Source: an uncultured Rikenella sp. (GTDB lineage: Bacteria; Bacteroidota; Bacteroidia; Bacteroidales; Rikenellaceae). Taken from it: a stretch of 42,563 bases of DNA. Below are positions 18,916 through 27,990 of this stretch, in pieces. The translations under genes were made by a program, and so were the position numbers. The DNA is taken from assembly GCA_910577885.1 (NCBI GenBank), contig CAJTNK010000006.1, forward strand, positions 1-42,563. Reading direction: 5' to 3'. Positions within the stretch are counted from its first letter, which is position 1; the number at the start of each line of letters is the position of its first letter. A model generated the notes under the pieces. The model did not search any database. It saw only the letters and a program-made list of their open reading frames with translations, and was not told the DNA's origin.

Positions 18916-19728
18916 ATGACAACAACATTGGAACTCTCCCGCTACACCAAGGAATCGGACGGCACGGTGGACCGTTTCCTCGAAACACTCCATACTACGG
19001 TCGGAGAGGCCGCCTGCCAGAAGTTGGCTGAGACTCGTCCGGAATTTTTCGCGGAGATCGAGATTGAAACGACGAGCGTCGAGGCGTTGGAACGGCTGAT
19101 GCAAACACTCGTTCTGTTGGACTATTGCGTCTCGCCCGACTACAGAGACATCAACGAATTCACCTACAAAACCGAAGGCGACACCCGGATTTACACTTAT
19201 GACAATAGATCGGGCGACGAATTTTCCGTTCGAATCGCAGACAACGGCGAAGCGCTGATCATCGGGTTCGACCACGAGAGCGAGTTGAATCAATTTGCCG
19301 CCGACGAAATAGACGAAGAGTTTCTGAACCACATTTACGCCGATCTTCCGGAGCGCTGGCGGGCGGTTGTGGAACAGCCGGCATTCAGCGGAGCAACCAC
19401 GAGGCGGGAACTGACCACCTTTTGCCTGTGGCACACCGATGGCCGGTGGGTGCAGCACAAATGGACGCACGGAGGCAATGACGACGGCGGACAGAGTTTT
19501 CTGTTGGGCATGATTTTCCCTACGGCGGAAGCATGGTACGAACGAAATCACGATTTTCACGCCCTCCAGGAAGGGGCGGCGCAAATACTGCCGGTCGTTC
19601 GCAAGATCTACGATACGCGCTCCGTGACGGCCGAAGATATCCGGATTCTATTCCCCGACATTGACGAGCTGGAAGATGAAGATGAGGTGTTGGACGAAAT
19701 CCGCCGGCTGGACATGCCGACGCTTTAA
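18916..19728 (+). CDS. Hypothetical protein, 270 aa
   Basis: Not recognised. It is a soluble, strongly acidic protein without signal peptide or membrane segment. The sequence opens with helical stretches (about 1-75), then beta-rich parts (YKTEGDTRIYTYDN, FSVRIADNGEALIIGFDHES), a Trp-rich middle (HTDGRWVQHKWTHGG) and an acidic helical tail (DIDELEDEDEVLDEIRRLD). General layout resembles SUFU/SMI1-like or DUF-type cytoplasmic proteins, some of which are toxin immunity proteins; that is only a guess. It follows trkA by 118 nt on the same strand, and coding bias agrees with neighbours. It overlaps the end of a small ORF rejected below. Confidence 0.7.
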   Translation: MTTTLELSRYTKESDGTVDRFLETLHTTVGEAACQKLAETRPEFFAEIEIETTSVEALERLMQTLVLLDYCVSPDYRDINEFTYKTEGDTRIYTYDNRSGDEFSVRIADNGEALIIGFDHESELNQFAADEIDEEFLNHIYADLPERWRAVVEQPAFSGATTRRELTTFCLWHTDGRWVQHKWTHGGNDDGGQSFLLGMIFPTAEAWYERNHDFHALQEGAAQILPVVRKIYDTRSVTAEDIRILFPDIDELEDEDEVLDEIRRLDMPTL

Positions 19729-19797
19729 GAAAACGGCTCTCCCGAGCCACCGAACGCGACGTCGGAGTAACGAGAGATACAAACCACCACAGGAAAA

Positions 19798-20904
19798 ATG
19801 AACAGAAAGGGAATTTGCGCGATACTTTCCGTCCTCCTGCTGAGCGGAAGCCTCACCGCAGCGGCACAAGGCACCGTTTGGCACGACCCGCTGGAGGAAG
19901 GGGCGAAAAACGGAGCCGAGTATGTACACGGACGAGGGTTCGTGCAGCAGGACTACTGTCGGCTGCCGGAAACGGCACAAGGCACGGTGCGGGAGGCCGT
20001 TTGGAACCTGTCGCGGAACAGCGCAGGGCTCTGCCTGCGGTTCACGACCGACTCGCCGGCGATCACGGTCCGTTACGACGTGACCGGCGGACACGCCATG
20101 CCCCACATGCCGGCTACCGGAGTGAGCGGCGTCGACCTCTACAACGGACGAGGCGAACGGTGTTGGGGCGGCTATTCGTTCGGCACGCCGATCGTCTACA
20201 GCTACAGCGGGCTGCCGGATACGACAGGCTCCGGAACGACCTACACGCTCTACCTGCCGCTCTACAACACCGTGAAAACGCTGCGGATCGGCGTCCCGGA
20301 GAACGCCTCTTTTGCGTTCGAGGCGGTGGACACCACCTCCGCCACCCGGCGGCCGATCGTCGTCTACGGCACCTCCATCGCCCAGGGCGCTTGCGCTTCG
20401 AGGCCGGGGATGGCTTGGACCAACATCCTCCGACGCCTCTCCGACAGGCCGGTGGTGAACCTCGGCTTCTCGGGCAACGGGAAACTCGAGCCCGAAATGA
20501 TCGACTACGTAGCGGCCGTACCGGCCTCGATCTACGTCGTGGACTGCATGCCCAACATGTACGTCTCCGAAGACAGCGTCTACCGACTGGTGGTCCGGGC
20601 CGTACGGCAGCTGCGCGCCGCACGACCGCAAACGCCGATCCTGCTGGTGGAACACCCGGGCTACGCCAACCGAAAAACCAATGCGGAAAAACGAGACAAC
20701 GACCAACAAGCGGATCGCGCACAACGCCGGGCATTCGCCGACCTGCGACATGAAGGGGTCAAAGCCCTCTACTACCTCTCTCGCAGCCAAATCGCCATGC
20801 CCGCCGACGGAATGGTGGACTACATCCACCCGTCGGACCTCGGAATGGCGGCCTATGCCTCGGCCTACCACCGCGCAATCCGCAAAATACTAAAACTCAA
20901 ATAA
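19798..20904 (+). CDS. Secreted SGNH/GDSL hydrolase
   Basis: A 368-aa esterase-like protein with an N-terminal signal peptide (cleavage probably after A-A-A-Q-G, about 25). Residues about 28-175 form the SGNH N-terminal beta domain with the GxDLY motif (GVDLY, 111-115). The catalytic domain (about 185-368) has block I as YGTSIAQGACASRPG with the likely nucleophile Ser193, a block-III-like NLGFSGNGK, and block V DYIHPSD with the likely catalytic His344. This two-domain form is known in Bacteroidota and is generally assigned to deacetylation of carbohydrates; the substrate here is unknown. Neighbouring trkA and apbE do not hint at a pathway. Confidence 0.88.
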   Translation: MNRKGICAILSVLLLSGSLTAAAQGTVWHDPLEEGAKNGAEYVHGRGFVQQDYCRLPETAQGTVREAVWNLSRNSAGLCLRFTTDSPAITVRYDVTGGHAMPHMPATGVSGVDLYNGRGERCWGGYSFGTPIVYSYSGLPDTTGSGTTYTLYLPLYNTVKTLRIGVPENASFAFEAVDTTSATRRPIVVYGTSIAQGACASRPGMAWTNILRRLSDRPVVNLGFSGNGKLEPEMIDYVAAVPASIYVVDCMPNMYVSEDSVYRLVVRAVRQLRAARPQTPILLVEHPGYANRKTNAEKRDNDQQADRAQRRAFADLRHEGVKALYYLSRSQIAMPADGMVDYIHPSDLGMAAYASAYHRAIRKILKLK

Positions 20905-20941
20905 CCGTACTATTTTTCGCTGTAGTCTCCGGTTGGCTTGA

Positions 20942-21258
20942 GGGTACTGTACTTTCTGTGAACAGAAAGTACCAAAGAACCGAGTAGCGTACCGAGAGCA
21001 GAAACCGCTTGCGGGTTTTGCCGAGGTAGCGCGAGGAAGGCAAAGCCAAACTTTAGAACGCATCCCGTTGGGATGCTTTGGCCGTGTCAGCCTGTGTTTG
21101 GGTGGGGACGTTTGGCGGGGGCGCGCTGAGGCTGTAGTTACCTTACGCGCCTCGCCGAACGCCCCACCCACAACCCTGAGGACTGCGGAGCCTAAGGCGT
21201 AGCGTATGCTATCTCAAAAGTTCTTGGTGCCGCTTTTTTCAAAAAGCGGCAGTCCCGG
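20942..21258. repeat. Family R palindromic repeat, copy 2
   Basis: Occupies the 412-nt gap between the SGNH hydrolase and apbE. Left hairpin arms are TACTTTCT/AGAAAGTA. An inserted module (ACCGAGTAGCGTACCGAGAG and onwards) is shared, in reverse, with copy 1. The centre is GGGTGGGG-CGTTTGGCGG paired with TCGCCGAACG-CCCCACCC. The right module GCCTAAGGCGTAGCGTATGC is followed by a GCCGCTTTTT/AAAAAGCGGC hairpin. No gene is visible. Confidence 0.85.
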
Positions 21259-21316
21259 CACGTAGTCAAAAACAGGACAATGTAAATAAATAGTACATTT
21301 AATTTAGTTTCATCAT

Positions 21317-22354
21317 ATGCGAAAAGGGAAGATCGGAAGGATGTTGTCCATCGGGCTGTCGGGGCTGTTGGGCATCGGTTGTGTGTCTCAGGGGGGGAGC
21401 GGAGAAGGTTCGAGTTATACGACGGTGGACGGTTTCACGCAGGGGAGCACCTATCATATCGTTTACAACGACCCGCAGGGGCGCGATCTGCGGACCCCGA
21501 TCGAAGAGTTGTTGGAGGATTTCGACAATTCGATGTCGGTTTATAATCCGAGTTCGTTGCTGACACGGCTCAACAGGAACGATCCGGCGGCGGTTCCGGA
21601 CCGTTGGATCGCCGAGTGCCTCGCGATCGCGAGGCGCATCAGCGACGACACCGACGGAGCGTTCGACATCACGCTGCGGCCGCTCATCGAGGCCTACCGC
21701 ATCGGGAGCGACGATACGCCGAGACTCTTGTCGCAACGCGAGATCGACTCGATTCGCGTTTTCACCGGCTATCGGAAAGCGCGGATCGAAGGCGGGCGGC
21801 TGGTGAAGAGCGACCCGCGGCTGGCGCTCGACTTCAACGCCATCGCCCAAGGCTACTCGGCCGACCTGATGGGGGCGATGTTCGACTCGCTGGGAGTGGC
21901 GGACTACCTGGTCGAGATCGGCGGCGAAATCCTCTGCCGGGGACGCAACCCGCAGGGGGGCGAATGGCGCGTGGGGATCGACCGGCCGATCGAAGGCAAC
22001 CTGGTCCCGGGCGAAGAGCTGCAAACGATCCTCAAACTCTCGGACCGCGGACTGGTGACCTCGGGCAACTACCGGAAATTCGCCTACGACGAGAACGGAA
22101 ACAAAGTCACCCATACCATCGACCCGCACACGCTCCGCCCGGCGGTCCACAACCTGCTCTCGGCCACCATCATCGCACCGACGGCGGCCGTGGCCGACGG
22201 CTATGCCACGGCCTGCATGGTACTGGGACTCGAACGAAGCAAAGCGCTCCTGGCTCGCCATCCCGAACTCGAAGGATACCTCGTCTTCGGACTCCACGAC
22301 GGATCGATGGGGGTCTACACCACGCCCAACCTCGCTAAAAGAATCTCTAAATAA
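21317..22354 (+). CDS. apbE: FAD:protein FMN transferase, lipoprotein
   Basis: Transfers FMN from FAD to a Thr on target proteins (such as NqrB/NqrC or RnfG/RnfD) on the outer face of the membrane. 345 aa with an SPII signal (G-I-G-C, Cys22), as in many ApbE proteins. Family marks: TQGSTYHIVYNDPQ (about 41-54), SVYNPSSLLTRLN, DGAFDITLRPLIEAY, LDFNAIAQGYSADLM, DYLVEIGGEI, THTIDPHTLRPA and the C-terminal region TIIAPTAAVADGYATACMVLG. All key substrate-binding stretches appear present. The nqr/rnf genes usually served by ApbE are not in the window. The gene is flanked on both sides by family-R repeats. Confidence 0.96.
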   Translation: MRKGKIGRMLSIGLSGLLGIGCVSQGGSGEGSSYTTVDGFTQGSTYHIVYNDPQGRDLRTPIEELLEDFDNSMSVYNPSSLLTRLNRNDPAAVPDRWIAECLAIARRISDDTDGAFDITLRPLIEAYRIGSDDTPRLLSQREIDSIRVFTGYRKARIEGGRLVKSDPRLALDFNAIAQGYSADLMGAMFDSLGVADYLVEIGGEILCRGRNPQGGEWRVGIDRPIEGNLVPGEELQTILKLSDRGLVTSGNYRKFAYDENGNKVTHTIDPHTLRPAVHNLLSATIIAPTAAVADGYATACMVLGLERSKALLARHPELEGYLVFGLHDGSMGVYTTPNLAKRISK

Positions 22355-22466
22355 CTGCTTAACTATACTTCTTAACGTTCTTTGTACCGGAGAGAACTGT
22401 TCTTACTATCTTCGCTTCTCTCGTCTTGCTTTCGTGTAGTTTGCCGACCGTCATTGGCTACGGGCC

Positions 22467-22716
22467 GGAACTGTTCTTTTTGTGAACAAAAAGAACCAAA
22501 AAAACTTTCAGATAGCATACGCTATGCCTTAGGCTCCGCAGTCCTCAGAGTTATGGGTGGGGTTCTTTTAGGCGCGCCTGAGTTTTAGCTCGCATGAAGC
22601 GCGCCCAAAAAGAATCCCCACCCAAACACAGGCTGACACGGCCAAAGCATCCCAACGGGATGCGCTCGGAAGTCTTTTGGGTACCTTTTCTTCAGAAAAG
22701 GTACAGTACCCTCCGG
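22467..22716. repeat. Family R palindromic repeat, copy 3
   Basis: Lies in the 490-nt gap between apbE and the pyrophosphatase gene. Left hairpin TTCTTTTT/AAAAAGAA; left module GATAGCATACGCTATGCC and GGCTCCGCAGTCCTCAG; centre GGGTGGGGTTCTTTTAGGCG against AAAAAGAATCCCCACCC; right module GGCCAAAGCATCCC; right hairpin TACCTTTT/AAAAGGTA. About 75 nt before and 60 nt after it are related flanking blocks (CTTCGCTTCTC; ACCGAAGTAACGCGAGG) that also flank copy 6. Confidence 0.87.
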
Positions 22717-22844
22717 TAGCTAAAGAACGACTGCAAATTTTACCGAAGTAACGCGAGGCAAACGAAGATAACAAAGAACGGTTCCAGCCGGCTGCCAAAG
22801 TACGATCGAGAATAGAGTAAAGAAAATAAATGTAGTCAGTTGTT

Positions 22845-23513
22845 ATGTCAAAATTGATGGATCCGATTGTGGGCCAGTTGATGGGCCTGCGTTATAAGTC
22901 TCACCCGTGGCACGGGGTGAACATCGGGGACGAAGCACCGGATAAGGTGACGTGTTTTATTGAGATCGTCTCGACCGACACCGTGAAGTACGAAGTGGAC
23001 AAGGAGTCCGGCTACCTGTTCATCGACCGGCCGCAGAAGTATTCCAATACGGTTCCGGCGCTGTACGGATTTCTGCCGCAGAGCTACAGCGGCGAGCTGG
23101 TAGCGGCGCTCAGCAACGAGGCGTTGCAGCGGACCGACATCCACGGCGACGGCGACCCGGTGGACGTGTGCGTGTTGACCGAGAAGACCATCACGCACGG
23201 CGATATCCTGGTGCACGCCAAGCCGGTCGGCGGGATCCGGATGATCGACCACGACGAAGCCGATGACAAAATCATCGCCGTCCTGATGCACGACGCCGTG
23301 TACGGCAAGGTGGACGACATCTCGCAGCTGCCGCCGCTGGTGGTGGAGCGGCTGCGCCACTACTTCCTGACCTACAAGGACCTGCCCGGCGAGAAACGCA
23401 ACGTCGAAATCACCCACATCTATGGCGCCGAAGAGGCCAAGGAGGTAATCCGGCGGTCGATGGACGACTACCACAACCGGTTCCACAACCTGGAGGCACT
23501 GCTGAAGCTGTAG
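22845..23513 (+). CDS. ppa: Inorganic pyrophosphatase (family I)
   Basis: Hydrolyses pyrophosphate to phosphate in the cytoplasm and so drives biosynthetic reactions. 222 aa, a little longer than bacterial enzymes of about 175 aa. The PPase signature DGDPVDVCVL is at 102-111 with metal-binding Asp102, Asp104 and Asp107. YGFLPQS and the later GGIRMIDHDEADDKIIAV block are also typical. The C-terminal extension (EVIRRSMDDYHNRFHNL) is common in Bacteroidota. Start at MSKLMDP; a second Met five codons in is possible. It lies 205 nt before feoAB on the same strand. Confidence 0.95.
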   Translation: MSKLMDPIVGQLMGLRYKSHPWHGVNIGDEAPDKVTCFIEIVSTDTVKYEVDKESGYLFIDRPQKYSNTVPALYGFLPQSYSGELVAALSNEALQRTDIHGDGDPVDVCVLTEKTITHGDILVHAKPVGGIRMIDHDEADDKIIAVLMHDAVYGKVDDISQLPPLVVERLRHYFLTYKDLPGEKRNVEITHIYGAEEAKEVIRRSMDDYHNRFHNLEALLKL

Positions 23514-23640
23514 CCTCGCGAAAGCGGACGACGGGGAGGGCGACACCAGAGGCAGGGTTCTCCTTATTATCCTTATAAAAGGGGATCCCGCGAGCCGTTT
23601 TTCCCCACAATCGGGGATACCACCGCGCGACGGAACACCT

Positions 23641-23648
23641 TACCTTTG
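23641..23648 (+). promoter_or_regulatory. -7 motif upstream of feoAB
   Basis: TACCTTTG, a perfect TAnnTTTG match 70 nt before the feoAB ATG. The region 19-21 nt upstream has no TTG, so the promoter is partial evidence only. No Fur-type 19-bp inverted repeat was recognised near it. Confidence 0.5.
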
Positions 23649-23718
23649 CGCCCATATTCAGGGAACCCTTCCTTGGCGGCGGGGTAAGGTTCCGTACAAT
23701 ATTGTGCAGAAGACGCAT

Positions 23719-26178
23719 ATGGAAAACGACACCAACGGCCGACGCCTGTCGACCCTCGCCACCTCCGAGAGCGGCATCATCACCAAAGTACTGGGCCACG
23801 GCTCGTTCCGCAAGCGGATCACCGAGATGGGCTTCGTGCGCGGCAAGCGGGTGACCGTCATCAAGAACGCCCCGCTGCTCGATCCCGTGGAGTACGAGAT
23901 CATGGGCTACCGCATCGCCTTGCGGCGGAGCGAAGCCGACCTGATCGAAGTGACCCCGTTCGTCGGTCGGTCGGCCGACGAGCCGACCGCCGCACCGGCC
24001 GTGGTCGAAGACCAAACCGCCAACCGATTCCTGCACCAGGCCGGCCGCACCGTCAACGTCGCCTTGGTGGGCAACCCGAACTGCGGCAAAACATCGCTCT
24101 TCAACCTGGCCAGCGGCTCGCACGAACGGGTGGGCAACTACAGCGGCGTGACGGTCGAAGCCAAAGAGGCCACCGCCCGACACCAAGGCTATACGCTGCG
24201 CCTGGCCGACCTGCCCGGCACCTACTCCATCACCGAATACACCCCCGAGGAGCTGTATGTGCGGCGACATATTCTGGAGCAGATGCCCGACGTGGTCATC
24301 AACGTCGTGGACGCATCGAACCTGGAGCGGAATCTCTTTCTGACCACCCAGCTGATCGACATGAACCTGAAGGTGGTGATCGCCCTGAACATGTACGACG
24401 AACTGGAGGCCAGCGGCGCCCGGTTCGACTACGAGGCGTTGGGGCGGATGATCGGGATCCCGATCGTGCCGACCGTCGCCTCGCGCGGCGAGGGACTCGA
24501 CCGCCTCTTCGACCGCGTCGTCGACGTCTTCGAGGACAACGAACCCACCGTACGCCACATCCACATCAACTACGGCGAGGACATCGAACGGAGCATCACC
24601 ACCCTGCAGGAGATGATCTGGGAGAACTGCGACATCGTGGCCCACTACTCGTCGCGCTACCTGGCCATCAAGCTCCTGGAGGGCGACCGGGAGACGCTGT
24701 CGCGGCTGCGGGAGACCGAGAATTTCGAGGCCATCCGACAGGCCGTCGACCACGAAACGGCCCGCCTCGAGCGGTTCTACAACGACCGGACCGAGACGGT
24801 GATCGCCGGAGCGCGATACGGGTTTATCGCCGGGGCGCTGAACGAGACCTTCGTCTCGGGCAGCGCCGACAAAAACCGAAAAGCCACCCGCATCGACCGC
24901 ATCATGACCCACCGGATCTGGGGTTTCCCGATCTTTCTGCTCCTGATGTGGATCATGTTCCAGGCCACCTTCTCGCTGGGCGAGATCCCGGCCGGATGGA
25001 TGGAAGCCGGGATCGAGCGGCTCGGCGAGTGGGTCTCGGAGACGATGCCCGAAGGGTCGCTGCGCGACCTGCTGGTCGACGGCGTCATCAGCGGCGTCGG
25101 CGGAGTGATCGTCTTCCTGCCTCAGATCCTGATCCTCTTTTTCTTCATCTCCCTGATGGAAGACACCGGATACATGGCGCGAACGGCCTTTCTCATGGAC
25201 CGCTTCATGCACCGCATCGGACTCCACGGCAAATCGTTCATCCCGCTCCTGATGGGATTCGGCTGCAACGTACCGGCCATCATGGCCACCCGGACCCTCG
25301 AAAGCCGGAAGGACCGGCTACTGACGATGCTCATCATGCCCTTCATGTCCTGCTCGGCGCGGCTGCCGGTCTACGTACTGTTGATCTCGGCTTTCTTCCC
25401 GCGGGGCCAGGGGCTGGTGCTGATGTCGATCTACGTGGTCGGGATCGGCATGGCGATTCTTTCGTCGCTGCTGCTCAAACGGCTGCTCTTCCACCGGGCC
25501 GAAGCCCCGTTCGTGATGGAGCTGCCGCCCTACCGGATTCCGACGGCGCGCAGCGTGGTGCGACACATGTGGAACAAAGGGTCGCAGTACCTGCGCAAGA
25601 TGGGAACGGTGATTCTGCTGGCCTCGGTCCTGGTTTGGGGTTTGGGCCACTACCCGAGGCCCTCCGTCGAACAACAAGCCGCCCTCGGGCCCGACGAACT
25701 GACCGAATGGCAGGCCGAGCACTCCTATATCGGGCGCATCGGCCACGCCATCGAACCGGCCATCCGGCCGCTGGGATTCGACTGGAAGATCGGCGTGAGT
25801 CTGCTGAGCGGCGTCGCCGCCAAAGAGATCGTCGTGAGCACGATGTCGGTTCTGAACCAGCCGGTGTCGGGTGCTGCAGCGGGCGTTTCCGCCGCCGCGG
25901 AGCCCGAAGCCGACACCGAGGCCGACGGAGCCCTGATCCGCAGCCTCCAGGCGCAACGCTACACCTCGGGGCCGCGAGCCGGGCAGCCGGTCTACACGCC
26001 GCTGGTCGCCTACGGCATGATGATCTTCATCCTGCTCTACTTCCCGTGCATCGCCGCCATCGCCGCCATCCGCAAAGAAGCGGGCTGGCGGTGGGCCCTC
26101 TTCACGGTGGTCTACACGACGGGGCTCGCGTGGGTGGTCTCGGGGCTGGTCTACCAAATCGGACGACTCCTCGCCTGA
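23719..26178 (+). CDS. feoB: Ferrous iron transporter, FeoA-FeoB fusion
   Basis: Inner-membrane GTP-dependent Fe(II) importer. 819 aa from MENDTNG (a GTG five codons upstream is less likely). Residues about 10-82 are a FeoA SH3-like domain (KRITEMGFVRGKRVTVIKN). The FeoB G domain follows: G1 GNPNCGKT (118-125), G3 DLPG (164-167), G4 NMYD (224-227), with a helical GDI-like part to about 395. The membrane part (about 400-815) carries two Gate motifs, including the conserved GFGCNVPAIMATRTL and the later GVAAKEIVVSTMSVL. An Ala/Glu-rich insertion sits near 720-740. The fused FeoA is common in Bacteroidota. The next gene, 40 nt on, is the Cys-rich FeoB-associated peptide, so the pair forms an operon. 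Confidence 0.97.
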   Translation: MENDTNGRRLSTLATSESGIITKVLGHGSFRKRITEMGFVRGKRVTVIKNAPLLDPVEYEIMGYRIALRRSEADLIEVTPFVGRSADEPTAAPAVVEDQTANRFLHQAGRTVNVALVGNPNCGKTSLFNLASGSHERVGNYSGVTVEAKEATARHQGYTLRLADLPGTYSITEYTPEELYVRRHILEQMPDVVINVVDASNLERNLFLTTQLIDMNLKVVIALNMYDELEASGARFDYEALGRMIGIPIVPTVASRGEGLDRLFDRVVDVFEDNEPTVRHIHINYGEDIERSITTLQEMIWENCDIVAHYSSRYLAIKLLEGDRETLSRLRETENFEAIRQAVDHETARLERFYNDRTETVIAGARYGFIAGALNETFVSGSADKNRKATRIDRIMTHRIWGFPIFLLLMWIMFQATFSLGEIPAGWMEAGIERLGEWVSETMPEGSLRDLLVDGVISGVGGVIVFLPQILILFFFISLMEDTGYMARTAFLMDRFMHRIGLHGKSFIPLLMGFGCNVPAIMATRTLESRKDRLLTMLIMPFMSCSARLPVYVLLISAFFPRGQGLVLMSIYVVGIGMAILSSLLLKRLLFHRAEAPFVMELPPYRIPTARSVVRHMWNKGSQYLRKMGTVILLASVLVWGLGHYPRPSVEQQAALGPDELTEWQAEHSYIGRIGHAIEPAIRPLGFDWKIGVSLLSGVAAKEIVVSTMSVLNQPVSGAAAGVSAAAEPEADTEADGALIRSLQAQRYTSGPRAGQPVYTPLVAYGMMIFILLYFPCIAAIAAIRKEAGWRWALFTVVYTTGLAWVVSGLVYQIGRLLA

Positions 26179-26218
26179 GACGTCTTACGACACATATACA
26201 ATTAGGACAGAACAACTC

Positions 26219-26419
26219 ATGGATCAAGAGTGGATCGTATTATGGATCGTCGTGGGGTGCGGTCTGTGGGGATTGTGGCGAATCGTCCGGCGGCTGCGCG
26301 GAGAGCATCGCCGCAACGGAGCCTGCGGGTGCGAGTGTCCGCCGGGCTCCCGGCCCTGTGCCGGATGTCCCCACACGGCACACAAAAAAACACCCGAACC
26401 GAACCATTCCCCCGAATAA
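26219..26419 (+). CDS. FeoB-associated Cys-rich membrane protein
   Basis: A 66-aa peptide with one N-terminal membrane helix rich in Trp (about 4-20), a basic stretch, and a Cys-rich tail C-G-C-E-CPPGSRPCAGC (five Cys). This layout and position directly after feoB match the FeoB-associated Cys-rich membrane protein family, which takes the place of FeoC in many bacteria; its function is unproven. Another ORF in a different frame starts nearby but reads as a shadow. Confidence 0.85.
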   Translation: MDQEWIVLWIVVGCGLWGLWRIVRRLRGEHRRNGACGCECPPGSRPCAGCPHTAHKKTPEPNHSPE

Positions 26420-26452
26420 TCGCCGTCCGACAACAAAATTTTAAGCCCGAAT

Positions 26453-26484
26453 ATTGATTTATTGGAAAATCATTTCTACTTTTG
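26453..26484 (+). promoter_or_regulatory. Promoter of the WG-repeat gene
   Basis: TTG (26454-26456), 20-nt spacer, TACTTTTG (26477-26484): a good Bacteroidota promoter. It predicts a leader of roughly 95 nt before the ATG at 26587. Confidence 0.7.
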
Positions 26485-26586
26485 TCGGGTAAGAGACGAC
26501 TAAAAACAGCGGACAGACGCCTTTCGGAAAGGATCGAAAGAGAGTCGGACCGCACTCGAAACCAAACAGATACACACTCAATCAAT

Positions 26587-27576
26587 ATGAAACATCTATT
26601 ACTCTCATTGGCCATGGCTTTCGTGGCGGTGTCGGCCTGGGGCCAGGGGGGCGAGGTGATGCAGCCCGGCGTTTTTCAGGACGGGATCTCCGTGAAAAAA
26701 CAAAATGGGAAATACGGCTTGATGGACGTGACGCAACGCGTCTTTACGCCGATCATTTACGAAAGTATCGCGCCGTTCCAGGAAGGGCTCGCCAAAGTCA
26801 AACGCGACGGACGGTTCGGGTTTGTCAATACCCTCGGGGTGGAAATCGTGGCGCCGGTTTACGACTCGGTGTCGCCGTTCCAGGACGGGGTCGCCAAGGT
26901 GAAACGAAACGGATACTACGGCTTGATCAACCGTTCGGGACGGGAAGTGGCCAGTGTGAACTACGACGCAATCACCGACTTCCAGGACGGGATCGCCATG
27001 ATCTGGAAACGCGGGAAATGCGGGCTTATCAACTTGTCGGGGTATGAGTTGGCGCCGTGTATCTACAATGCCATCGACGAGTTCGAAAACAAAATCGCCC
27101 TGGTGTACAAAGATGGACGGTTCGGGATGATCGACAATGCAGGAAACCAGATCGCACCGCCAATTTACAAAGAAATTGCACCGTTCGATGAAACGGGGTT
27201 GGCTTTTGCCTCGCGGGACGGGAAGTACGGTTACCTCTCGTATATGGGGGATGAAATCATTCCGGTACAGTACGACGAAATCTCGAACTTCGTAGACGGG
27301 GTGGCACGGGTTTCGAAAAACGGACGGTACGGATTTGTGAATACCTTGGGACAGGAGTTTATTCCGACCATTTACGACAGCGCGACGATCTTCTCGAACG
27401 GGCTTGCGGTGGTGGAAAGCAACGGGCTGTTCGGCTTGGTGGATATTCAGGGACGGACGGTGGTGCCGTGTAATTATGCCACGCGTGAAGATGCTGTCCG
27501 GGCGTTCGAAAACTTGACCATCGTCAAGAAAGATCGGCAGGCGAATAAGAAAGCAACGACTTCGAATAATAAGTAA
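26587..27576 (+). CDS. Secreted WG-repeat protein
   Basis: A 329-aa protein with a signal peptide (MKHLLLSLAMAFVAVSAWGQ) followed by about eight tandem repeats of 35-37 residues, each holding a G-(K/R/Y)-(Y/F/C)-G turn: NGKYG, DGRFG, NGYYG, RGKCG, DGRFG, DGKYG, NGRYG, NGLFG. This is the WG/KWG beta-repeat, with Tyr/Phe where the name-giving Trp usually stands. Between turns come VAPVYD/APPIYK strands and PFQ-G-A segments. The tail (about 310-329) is Lys/Asn-rich. The start was chosen for the signal peptide; 35 residues upstream in frame are basic and unconvincing. Probably a periplasmic or surface binding protein; ligand unknown. Confidence 0.88.
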   Translation: MKHLLLSLAMAFVAVSAWGQGGEVMQPGVFQDGISVKKQNGKYGLMDVTQRVFTPIIYESIAPFQEGLAKVKRDGRFGFVNTLGVEIVAPVYDSVSPFQDGVAKVKRNGYYGLINRSGREVASVNYDAITDFQDGIAMIWKRGKCGLINLSGYELAPCIYNAIDEFENKIALVYKDGRFGMIDNAGNQIAPPIYKEIAPFDETGLAFASRDGKYGYLSYMGDEIIPVQYDEISNFVDGVARVSKNGRYGFVNTLGQEFIPTIYDSATIFSNGLAVVESNGLFGLVDIQGRTVVPCNYATREDAVRAFENLTIVKKDRQANKKATTSNNK

Positions 27577-27638
27577 TCTGTAAGTAAACCTGACACCGTA
27601 TGTAACGGAAGATTACTTATGTGGGTTTACCATAAGTA

Positions 27639-27676
27639 GCGGGGTTGACGATTTACCGTCAGCCCCGCTGTTTTTT
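27639..27676 (+). terminator. Intrinsic terminator after the WG-repeat gene
   Basis: A 12-bp stem GCGGGGTTGACG (27639-27650) pairs with CGTCAGCCCCGC (27657-27668) with one G-U pair and a 6-nt loop, then TGTTTTTT. It is 63 nt after the stop. Just before it AAGTAATC and GATTACTT, and GTAAACC and GGTTTAC, form further inverted pairs. Confidence 0.85.
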
Positions 27677-27990
27677 CTTCTACCGTTCGCAATTATTATT
27701 CTGTCGGATCGCTTTTCTCGCCCAATTTTAGACCGAATTTTCTCCAATCCTACCTAAAAGCGAATACCGAGAGACAGGATGCGGACACTCGAACAGGGTA
27801 GTCTCTATCTTAAAACCGAGGCCGGCGACCTGAAGGTCGCAATGAACCCCGCCCAAAACTCGGCCGAGATCTCCCCCATGACGACTGACATCCCCGACGG
27901 GAGCCAGTACCAAGCGGCACGCGAAGACTGGGTTTTGCTCGGCAAAGACCGCTGCCGACGACTTGCTTTTCGTGAAAATCACTTTCCGGC

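Noticed and set aside
18819..19031. 70-aa ORF after trkA with a signal-like start (MKRWQFLVLSALATG)
   Set aside because: Overlaps 116 nt of the 270-aa gene in another frame and its second half is a shadow; it may be a short leader or remnant, but support is too thin.
27750..27830. tRNA-like sequence (GTTCGA on the minus strand)
   Set aside because: Flanking bases do not form a T-stem or acceptor stem.
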